From contig JBATXM010000150.1 in NCBI GenBank assembly GCA_049673305.1, positions 10,248-74,247 of the forward strand: DNA of 64,000 nucleotides. The letters are read 5' to 3'. The position numbers and the translations under genes were made by a program. Shown in pieces: positions 16,889-23,645 of this stretch; the stretch's first letter is position 1; every line of letters starts with the position of its first letter. The stretch comes from GCA-003244245 sp049673305 (GTDB lineage Bacteria > Actinomycetota > Actinomycetes > Mycobacteriales > Pseudonocardiaceae). The notes under the pieces are model-generated. The model was not told where the DNA came from. It saw only the letters and a list, made by a program, of their open reading frames with translations, and did not search any database.

Positions 16889-17821
16889 GTGAGCGCGGCT
16901 ATGACAGCACCGTCTCCACCGTCTCCGGTGAACGTAGACCACCTGGCGGCACTTGAAGCCGAGGCGGTGCACATCATCCGCGAGGTGCTCGCCGAGCTTG
17001 ACCGGCCGGTGCTGCTGTTCTCGGGTGGCAAGGACTCCGCGGTGCTGCTGCATCTGGCGCTGCGCGCGGTGTACCCGGCGCCGCTGCCGTTTCCGTTGCT
17101 GCATGTGGACACCGGGCACAACTTCCCCGAGGTGATCGCCTACCGGGACCGCCTGGTCGCGGATCTGGGGTTGCGACTGCACGTGGCGGCGGTGCAGGAC
17201 TGGATCGACGATGGGCGGCTGACCGAGCGCCCCGACGGCACCCGCAACCCGTTGCAGACCGTCCCGCTGCTGGACACCATCAACGAGCATCGCTTCGATG
17301 CCGTCTTCGGTGGTGCCCGTCGTGACGAGGACCGGGCCCGGGCCAAGGAGCGCATCGTGAGCCTGCGCGACGCCTTCGGTGGCTGGGATCCGCGCCGGCA
17401 ACGTCCGGAGTTATGGAGTCTCTACAACGGCCGGCACACCGCCGGTGAGCACGTCCGGGTCTTCCCGCTGTCCAACTGGACAGAACTGGACGTCTGGCAC
17501 TACATCGCCCGCCACGACATCCCGATACCCAGCATCTACTACGCGCACCAGCGGGAGGTGTTCGCCCGGGATGGAATGTGGCTGACCGCTGGCGCGTGGG
17601 GCGGCCCGCGCCACGGCGAGCGGGTACTCACCACGTCGGTGCGCTATCGCACCGTCGGGGACGCCTCCTGCACCGGTGCGGTGGAGTCCACCGCCGCGAC
17701 CATCGAACAGGTGCTCGCCGAGGTGGCCGCCAGCCGGATCACCGAGCGCGGCGCCACGCGGGCTGATGACCGGCTGTCGGAGGCCGCGATGGAGGACCGC
17801 AAACGCGAGGGCTACTTCTGA
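16889..17821 (+). CDS. cysD: Sulfate adenylyltransferase subunit 2
   Basis: 310 aa. With CysN it makes APS from sulfate and ATP. It has the PP-loop LLFSGGKDSAVLLHLA, then FGGARRDEDRARAKER and the C-terminal MEDRKREGYF. I chose GTG 16889 behind GAGAGGGG. The frame is open from ATG 16808, which overlaps the sir stop. The extra 27 codons (MTVALDLELLARRDAAR...) look unlike CysD, resembling more the start of a CysH-type protein. No cysH is present between sir and cysD. Confidence 0.93.
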   Translation: MSAAMTAPSPPSPVNVDHLAALEAEAVHIIREVLAELDRPVLLFSGGKDSAVLLHLALRAVYPAPLPFPLLHVDTGHNFPEVIAYRDRLVADLGLRLHVAAVQDWIDDGRLTERPDGTRNPLQTVPLLDTINEHRFDAVFGGARRDEDRARAKERIVSLRDAFGGWDPRRQRPELWSLYNGRHTAGEHVRVFPLSNWTELDVWHYIARHDIPIPSIYYAHQREVFARDGMWLTAGAWGGPRHGERVLTTSVRYRTVGDASCTGAVESTAATIEQVLAEVAASRITERGATRADDRLSEAAMEDRKREGYF

Positions 17822-19086
17822 TGCCCAGCTTGCTGCGGCTGACCACCGCCGGTTCGGTCGATGACGGCAAGTCCACGCTGGTCGGGCGGTTGCTGCACGA
17901 CACTCAGTCGATCATGGATGATCAACTCTCCGCCGTGGACCGGGCCACCCGCGCCCGCGGCGGCGACGGTGACGCGCCGGACCTGGCACTGCTCACCGAC
18001 GGGCTGCGCGCCGAGCGGGAGCAGGGCATCACCATCGACGTGGCCTACCGTTACTTCGCCACCCCGACCCGAAAGTTCGTGCTGGCCGACTGCCCCGGGC
18101 ACGTGCAGTACACCCGCAACACGGTGACCGGGGCGTCCACCGCCGAGCTCGCCGTGGTGCTGGTCGACGCGCGCAACGGCCTGCTCGAGCAGACCCGGCG
18201 CCACCTCGCCGTCATGGCGTTCCTGCGGGTGCCGCACGTGGTGCTCGCGGTGAACAAGATGGACCTGGTGAGCTTCGACGAGCTGACGTTTCGCCGCATC
18301 GAGTCGGAGTTCGCGCTGGTCGCTCATTCCTTGGGGGTGTCGGACGTGGTGTCCGTGCCCGTGTCGGCGCTGCACGGCGACAATGTCGCGGCGCGCGGCC
18401 CGCGCATGAGCTGGTATCGGGGCCCGACGCTGCTGGAGCACCTGGAGGTAGCGCCCACCGGACGGGAGGCGGTGGCCGAGCCCATGCGCTTTCCGGTGCA
18501 GCTGGTGCTGCGCCCCCGAACCACCGAGCACCCCGACTACCGCGGCCTGGCTGGCCGGGTCGCCTCCGGGATACTCGAGGTCGGTGAGGACGTCATCGCG
18601 TTGCCCTCCGGAGGCCGCTCCAGCGTTGCCGGCATCGACACCCCCGACGGTCCGGTGCCGCGCGCCACCGCCGGGCAGTCGATCACCGTGCTGCTCCGCG
18701 ACGAGATCGACGTCGGGCGCGGCGAGGTGCTGGCCCACCCCGAACAGGCGCCGCGGGTAGTCACTGAACTCGACGCGGACCTGTGCTGGCTAGCCGACCG
18801 ACCGCTGCGGGCCGGCGCACGGGTACTGGTCAAGCACGGCACGCGCACCGTCCGGGCAATCGTCACCGAACTGACCGGACGGCTGGACCTGCACACCCTG
18901 CGACACACCACGCCACCGACCACGCTGGAGCTCAACGAGATCGGCGGCGCGCGAATCCGGCTCGCCCAGCCGCTGGCGGTGGACAGCTACGCCACCCACC
19001 GGCACACCGGTCACTTCCTCGTCATCGACACCACAGACGGCAACACCCTCGCCGCCGGCCTGGTCGGCTCTGACCTGGCGCGGTGA
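17821..19086 (+). CDS. cysN: Sulfate adenylyltransferase subunit 1 (GTPase), without CysC domain
   Basis: 421 aa translation-factor-like GTPase. G1 GSVDDGKSTLVGRLL, G3 DCPGHVQYTRN, G4 NKMD, and C-terminal beta-barrel domains with TTLELNEIGGARIRLAQPL. It starts at the A of the cysD stop (TGATG), so the two are coupled. The fused APS kinase domain found in mycobacterial CysN/CysNC is absent. A hairpin 92 nt downstream ends the operon. Confidence 0.95.
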   Translation: MPSLLRLTTAGSVDDGKSTLVGRLLHDTQSIMDDQLSAVDRATRARGGDGDAPDLALLTDGLRAEREQGITIDVAYRYFATPTRKFVLADCPGHVQYTRNTVTGASTAELAVVLVDARNGLLEQTRRHLAVMAFLRVPHVVLAVNKMDLVSFDELTFRRIESEFALVAHSLGVSDVVSVPVSALHGDNVAARGPRMSWYRGPTLLEHLEVAPTGREAVAEPMRFPVQLVLRPRTTEHPDYRGLAGRVASGILEVGEDVIALPSGGRSSVAGIDTPDGPVPRATAGQSITVLLRDEIDVGRGEVLAHPEQAPRVVTELDADLCWLADRPLRAGARVLVKHGTRTVRAIVTELTGRLDLHTLRHTTPPTTLELNEIGGARIRLAQPLAVDSYATHRHTGHFLVIDTTDGNTLAAGLVGSDLAR

Positions 19087-19177
19087 CAGATCTGAGCTGG
19101 ACCCCTGCCGTACCCGCTGGTTTGGTGGTCTCGTCGCCCGCGAGTTCCGACGGATGTGGCAGGCACTCGGTGGGCCC

Positions 19178-19199
19178 GACCCCTCTTGGCTGAGGGGTC
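19178..19199 (+). terminator. Hairpin after cysN
   Basis: GACCCCTC, loop TTGGCT, GAGGGGTC: a perfect 8-bp stem 92 nt downstream of the cysN stop. There is no long T-run, as is usual in high-GC actinobacteria. Confidence 0.6.
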
Positions 19200-19362
19200 T
19201 CGGGAGCCTTCTCGTCCTCCGGGCGGCCAAGGACGCGCCACGCCTTGCTGACACACGTCACCCCGATGATCCAGCCGCGCCAACGTGCCGCCGGCCGTGC
19301 GCGGCACGCTCCTGCGTGATACCACCGGCATGATCGGGGTTCTACCGGCCTCCGGAGGCGGG

Positions 19363-19384
19363 GCGCAGGTTCGAATCCTGCCGG
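19363..19384 (+). repeat. tRNA T-arm-like direct repeat, left copy
   Basis: GCGCAGGTTCGAATCCTGCCGG contains a perfect T-arm (GCAGG TTCGAAT CCTGC). It is followed by GGCATCA, which resembles an acceptor 3' strand, and preceded by the palindrome GCCTCCGGAGGC (19348-19359), which resembles a long variable arm. No matching 5' half (TGCCCCG) occurs upstream, so this is only the 3' part of a tRNA-like sequence. Its partner is at 20091-20112. Confidence 0.65.
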
Positions 19385-19467
19385 GGCATCACACTTGACT
19401 TACCGAAACGGAGCGAAGGCTCCTCGGCAGTGTTCTGTTGTGCACAGGGTTCGTGCAGTGCACGGTG

Positions 19468-19782
19468 TTAGGCGACCTCGCTGGCGGCAGCCAGCCGCCG
19501 GAGGCGGTCAGCGTCAGCGGCGAGGCGCTCGATCCCGTCCCGCAAGGACATGCCCTGCTCGCTGGCCAATCCCTGCAGCACCCACCCCCGAATCAGGGCA
19601 CTCACCGGCACCCCCGCGCGCGCCGCAACCTCCTCAATCGCGGCAAACACCTCGGCTGGCAGTCGCACCGACTGCACCACGGAACGACCACGCCGCTCAC
19701 CCACGATATTCTCCGGTAAGGGCTCGTCCCGGGTCGCCTCAGACTCAGCTTGTGCCCTCTCGACTTCCTGCTTCGCATCCAT
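19468..19782 (-). CDS. Ribbon-helix-helix antitoxin (BrnA/CopG-like)
   Basis: 104 aa from ATG 19782, which shares one base with the toxin stop (TGATG). An acidic N-terminal tail (DAKQEVERAQAESEATRDEPLP) precedes an RHH fold: RSVVQSVRLPAEVFAAIEEVAARAGVPVSALIRGWV. The strand residues VQSVRLP should contact DNA and autoregulate the pair. Toxin-then-antitoxin order with RHH antitoxin is the BrnT-BrnA pattern. Confidence 0.78.
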   Translation of the reverse strand: MDAKQEVERAQAESEATRDEPLPENIVGERRGRSVVQSVRLPAEVFAAIEEVAARAGVPVSALIRGWVLQGLASEQGMSLRDGIERLAADADRLRRLAAASEVA

Positions 19783-20063
19783 CACTGCGCCTCCCGATAA
19801 AGCCGCTGATCCGCCGGATTGGACTCCCAATCATTTGCCCCGTAGTAGGTTCCGTCACCCCGATGAACCAAGATGACGGTCAGGATCGCCCGGTGGCTGT
19901 GGCTATAGCCGATCACCCGAATGCTGCGGTTCGATCGACTGGCCGGGTCCGGGTCGAACCAGACAGCATCGATGTCACCAACCGCCTCATCGGCCTCTGC
20001 GGTAGCCACCTTGTGGTTGTCCCACATGTGCTGCGCGCCGTAGACCCAGTCGACAGCCGACAC
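19782..20063 (-). CDS. BrnT-like toxin (RNase fold) of a type II toxin-antitoxin pair
   Basis: 93 aa from GTG 20063; TTG at 20102 would add 13 residues. VDWVYGAQHMWDNHKVATAEADEAVGDIDAVWFDPD, then SIRVIGYSHSHRAILTVILVHR and DQRLYRE, follow the layout of BrnT-type toxins (W-D-x-N-K/H near the N-terminus, RxxxR-Y at the end). TAGACT lies 9-14 nt before the GTG and could be a -10 box, which would mean a leaderless message. The right tRNA-like repeat lies just upstream. Activity is inferred. Confidence 0.7.
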   Translation of the reverse strand: MSAVDWVYGAQHMWDNHKVATAEADEAVGDIDAVWFDPDPASRSNRSIRVIGYSHSHRAILTVILVHRGDGTYYGANDWESNPADQRLYREAQ

Positions 20064-20090
20064 AACTACAAGTCTACTACAGGGACGGAA

Positions 20091-20112
20091 GCGCAGGTTC
20101 AAGTCCTGCCGG
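20091..20112 (+). repeat. tRNA T-arm-like direct repeat, right copy
   Basis: GCGCAGGTTCAAGTCCTGCCGG matches the copy at 19363-19384 at 20 of 22 bases, in the same orientation, 728 bp away. The two differences lie in the T-loop. The toxin-antitoxin pair lies exactly between the two copies. Confidence 0.65.
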
Positions 20113-20117
20113 CAGGC

Positions 20118-22538
20118 TCAGCCTTGGGGAAGGCCGTACTCCGAAGCTAACTGTGGCCGTGGTGAGGTGTGCAGTTCCGCCAGGTCGGTCGCCAGCTGAG
20201 TTGCCTCGGCGGCGCCGAGGCGCTGATAGATTTCCAGCGCCTGCCGAAGCTCGATCTCGGCGGTCGCGGTGTCGCCCCTGGCTAGGGCACATCGACCCAC
20301 TCCGTCGAGGGCCCGTGCCTGTTCCAGGGGACTGCCCACCGCTCGGGTGAGTTCCAAGGCATGCTGGTGGTGGGCCAACGCCTGCTCCGAATCCCCGGAC
20401 TTGAGGCACACCGTCCCGCTGTGGTTGAGCACCTCCGCTTCGCCGAGCCGGTCGCTGAGGTCACGGTAGAGGCGCAGCGCCTGCTCCAACACCTGGGCCG
20501 CACCCCGAAAGTCCTTAGTCAGCCACCGCACGCCCCCCAGATAGGCGAGGGCATTCGCTTCGCCGTGCAGGTTGCCCATATCACGGTGAAGGCTCAGGGC
20601 TTGATCCAGTGCCTGGGCCGCGCCCGGGTAGTCCCCGGTTAGCTGCCGCACGCCTCCCAGTTCTTTGAGGGCGATCGCTTCGCCGCGCCGGTCACCGATG
20701 TCGCGGAAGAGGACCAGTGCCTGCTCCAGCACCCGCACCGCACCCGGGTAGTCCCCGGTCAGCCACCGCAAGCTCCCCAGTTCTTTGAGGGCGTACGCCT
20801 CGCCGTGCAGGTCGCCGCAGTCACGGTAGAGGCCCAGGCCCTGGTCCAGCGACTGCGCCGCACCCGGGTAGTCCCCAGTCAGCTGCCGCACGCCTCCAAG
20901 ATCGGTGAGGGCGTTTGCCTCGCCGCGCCGGTCACCGAGGTCACGGGAGAGGACCAGTGCCTGCTCCAACACCTGGAGCGCACCCGAATAGTCACCGGTC
21001 AGCCGCCGCGCGACCCCGAGATCGGTGAGGGCGTTCGCCTCACCGATCTGATCACCGAGGTGCTGTGCCGCCGTGGCGGCCTGGGCGTGCAGTTCCAGGG
21101 CCTGAATCCAGGGGCCTTCGCCGCGCAACAACGAGGCAACGCCCGCAGTGAGCCCGACCACCAGGGCGTGCTGGGCACGGTGGGTGGCGTCATCCAGGCA
21201 GGCAAGCAGGTTAGCCCGTTCGACCCGCAGCCAACCCAGCGCCTGATCCCGGCTGACCAGCCTGGGTGCGGTCCCCGGCGGGGCAGCCGATGTGGCGGCC
21301 GGAGGGCGGGTGTGCCGGGTGAGATAGACGTCGGCGAGAGCGGCGGTGTGCTGGTAGTAATCAAGCAACCAACCCAGGGCCTGATCACGCTCGCCTGCGG
21401 GGTCGGTAGCCGCCAGGGCACGGGCGTAGTCGCGGATCAGGTCATGCATCCGGTAACGACGGTAAACTAGCTCGTCAAGCAGGTGATCGCGGCAGAGCAC
21501 ATCGAGGTGCTCGCGGGCCTGATCCAAGGGCAGACCGGTCAGCGCGGCGGCGGCGTAGGCGTCGATGTCGACACCGGGGTGCGGACCCAGGTGCCGGAAG
21601 AAGCGTTGCCGCTCGGCGGGCAAGTATTGGTAGGACAGGTCAAACGCCGCAGCGACGGTACGGTTCTCTGCGGTCACGGTCAGCAGAGTCGCCTTCGTCT
21701 CCTCGATCAGCTGACCCAGAGTCCAGGATCGACGAGTGCTGAACACACTAGCCAGCAGCGAGATCGCCAACGGCAAATAGCCACACAATCCGACCACCTC
21801 GGCTACCCGGGCGGGCTCAGCGGCGGCACGGGGGGCCAGGCGCATGAACATCTCCCGTGCCTCCTCGGGGGCCAGGATGTCCAACGCCACCGGCACCGCC
21901 GAGGGAAGATCACCCAGGCAACGGCAGCTGGTGACCAGCACCAGACACCCCGCCGACCCCGGCAACAGCGGCACGACCTGCCGGCTGCTGGCAGCATTGT
22001 CCAGGACGAGCAGCACCCGTTTGCGCGCCATCCGATCCCGCCACAACGCGGCTAGCTCGTCAAGGCCCTCGGGGAGATAGCGGGCGTCCACACCATCGGC
22101 GGTCAACAGACTGGCCAGCGCCGCCTCCGGCGTCACTGGCTCCTGGCCGGCGGTGTGGGCATGCAGGTCCAGGAACAGTTGCCGGTCAGGGAACTGGCCA
22201 GCCACCCAATGCGCGACGTGCACCGCCAACGCGGTCTTCCCCACCCCCGGCATGCCATCGATAGCGTGAATGGCCACCACCCGGCCCGCCTCGGCCGCAG
22301 CGGTCACCGCCGCAATGATCCCGTGCAGTTCCTTGCCACGCCCGGTGAAGGCGACCGTATCCACCGGCAACGTGCACATCGCCGGCAACGGCGACGGTGG
22401 CGCCGAAGGCAGGTGGATGCGGTACTGATCTCCCGCGACCTGAGTGAACGTACTGCCCTTGTGCGACGCGCCAGTCATCCTCACCCGGGCATCACCAGGC
22501 GCGGCCTCCTCCGGCGGGCCCGGCGAGACAGTGGTCAC
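20118..22538 (-). CDS. NLR-like STAND ATPase: N-terminal amyloid-type motif, NB-ARC, TPR repeats
   Basis: 806 aa. Residues 27-38 carry KGSTFTQVAGDQ, matching the C-terminus of the upstream gene. The NB-ARC follows: P-loop GMPGVGKTALA (residues 95-105), Walker B VLLVLDNA, GYLPLAISLLA, and MHD motif RMHDLIRDYA. From about residue 455 there are seven or so TPR units with repeated GDYPGAxxxLxQAL patterns. Start GTG 22538 overlaps the upstream stop by GTGA. Such proteins act as sensors that oligomerise on ligand; here the N-terminal motif would template a partner. There is no effector domain of its own. No HTH is visible, so an AfsR-type regulator is less likely. Confidence 0.88.
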   Translation of the reverse strand: MTTVSPGPPEEAAPGDARVRMTGASHKGSTFTQVAGDQYRIHLPSAPPSPLPAMCTLPVDTVAFTGRGKELHGIIAAVTAAAEAGRVVAIHAIDGMPGVGKTALAVHVAHWVAGQFPDRQLFLDLHAHTAGQEPVTPEAALASLLTADGVDARYLPEGLDELAALWRDRMARKRVLLVLDNAASSRQVVPLLPGSAGCLVLVTSCRCLGDLPSAVPVALDILAPEEAREMFMRLAPRAAAEPARVAEVVGLCGYLPLAISLLASVFSTRRSWTLGQLIEETKATLLTVTAENRTVAAAFDLSYQYLPAERQRFFRHLGPHPGVDIDAYAAAALTGLPLDQAREHLDVLCRDHLLDELVYRRYRMHDLIRDYARALAATDPAGERDQALGWLLDYYQHTAALADVYLTRHTRPPAATSAAPPGTAPRLVSRDQALGWLRVERANLLACLDDATHRAQHALVVGLTAGVASLLRGEGPWIQALELHAQAATAAQHLGDQIGEANALTDLGVARRLTGDYSGALQVLEQALVLSRDLGDRRGEANALTDLGGVRQLTGDYPGAAQSLDQGLGLYRDCGDLHGEAYALKELGSLRWLTGDYPGAVRVLEQALVLFRDIGDRRGEAIALKELGGVRQLTGDYPGAAQALDQALSLHRDMGNLHGEANALAYLGGVRWLTKDFRGAAQVLEQALRLYRDLSDRLGEAEVLNHSGTVCLKSGDSEQALAHHQHALELTRAVGSPLEQARALDGVGRCALARGDTATAEIELRQALEIYQRLGAAEATQLATDLAELHTSPRPQLASEYGLPQG

Positions 22539-22957
22539 GGCCGGTAGGTGATCTGGTTACCGGCGACCTGGTTGAACGTGCTGCTGTCCCGGGAGCTCCC
22601 GCGCATGATCAGCGTGCCGATCCGGGCCTGCTCCGGTGGTGTCAACACCGGGGTCAGGGTCTCGTCGAGGACCCGCCGCAGCTCAGCGGCCACAGCGGGC
22701 TCATCAAGCAGCAACTGCTGCAACCGCCCCTGCCACACCCCCATCAAAAAGCCAGCTCAGTGTCCACCCGACCAAGTCTGGCGGGCATCGAGAACCTGAG
22801 CGCGCAAACCATCCAGATCCGCTTCCACCGTGTCGGCCTGCTGCGGATGCACCCGCCGCCACAACGCCACCATGCTGGCCCGAGCCTGCTGCCACACGTC
22901 GGTGGCCATCGCCGACACCAGCGCCGTCCCCGCCGCCACCACGATCGAATCCACCAC
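22535..22957 (-). pseudogene. Partner of the NLR: putative Bell-like effector with C-terminal amyloid motif, interrupted by TGA
   Basis: One frame runs from GTG 22957 (behind GGGGGGAGGT) to the stop at 22535, broken by a single TGA at 22757-22759. The N-terminal part is a hydrophobic helical stretch (VVDSIVVAAGTALVSAMATD) and WRRVHPQQADTVEADL. The C-terminal part WQGRLQQLLLDEPAVAAELRR ends in STFNQVAGNQITYRP, the same motif as the NLR N-terminus. As I recall the family, homologues are single proteins of about 140 aa, so the TGA probably inactivates it. The C-terminal 70 aa could still be made from ATG 22747 or 22744. Confidence 0.75.
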
Positions 22958-23085
22958 ACGACCTCCCCCCCACGCATGCCTGTTCAGTATGAAGAAACCA
23001 AGCTTGATGCGCTCGCCGACGGCCTTGCCCGCAAACCGGGCGACCTTGGTGCTAGGGCACGATCTGGTAGGGCAGACTGATCTGC

Positions 23086-23541
23086 GTGAGTACCCCGTCC
23101 GAGCGGATCTTCGCACACCGTGAAGATGACGACGGTGTCGAGCTGCGGCACTTCCCGTCCGCGCAGGCTCGGCATCCGGTGACGCTGACTCAGACGGCAG
23201 ACCAGATCGCGGATGGAACCGCACTCCGAGAAGCGGGGGCCGACTTCGTCGACGATCTGCGGTGGGCGCGGGATGCGGACGACATCGCGCAGCGGATCAC
23301 CGAGCGGCCGCGCAACCTCGATCCGCGCACCGACGCCTACCTCGCCGCGCTCGCCGAACACTTCACCGCTGCACAACGAGGTCCCCACGCCACCGTGGAG
23401 CAGCGAACCCGGCCGTTTTCTGTCCCGCATCTGGTGGTCTTGCTACCCCGGCCTGTGGGCACGTGCGCCATCGTGGAGTCACCTGCGGCGTTTCGTCGGC
23501 GGGGCATCCTGCTCGGCGCGGGCATGCTGAACCGGTTGTAG
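23086..23541 (+). pseudogene. Hypothetical protein with probable compensating frameshifts
   Basis: Open frame of 151 codons from GTG 23086. The N-terminal part (ITERPRNLDPRTDAYLAALAEHF) and the end (AIVESPAAFRRRGILLG) read like one protein. The middle does not: in another frame the same DNA gives PWSSEPGRFLSRIWW and YPGLWARA, which fits better between them. This suggests two compensating frameshifts between about 23375 and 23465. I cannot name the family. It is divergent from the NLR pair, 130 bp away, and may belong to the same island. Confidence 0.5.
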
Positions 23542-23570
23542 CGATGCGCCGAGCCGAGATCTTAATAAAT

Positions 23571-23614
23571 CACGCCACCGACCGCGCTGGAGTTCAGCGA
23601 GATCGGCGGCGCGC
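23571..23614 (+). repeat. Scrap of cysN 3' region
   Basis: These 44 bp match cysN 18909-18952 at 41 positions, same orientation. They translate to TPPTALEFSEIGGA where cysN has TPPTTLELNEIGGA, and the likeness then fades. It is a noncoding remnant 30 bp before the end of mpa. Together with intact cysN it brackets the island at 19.1-23.6 kb. Confidence 0.7.
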
Positions 23615-23645
23615 TCATCAGCCTCGTCAGCACGTGGGCCGGGTG

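Noticed and set aside
19310..19390. Complete tRNA gene
   Set aside because: T-arm and acceptor-like 3' strand are present but no 5' acceptor strand, D-arm or anticodon arm can be found.
22757..22759. TGA as selenocysteine codon
   Set aside because: No SECIS-like evidence, no Sec expected in this family, and the flanking sequence has drifted (TWSGGH before the stop).
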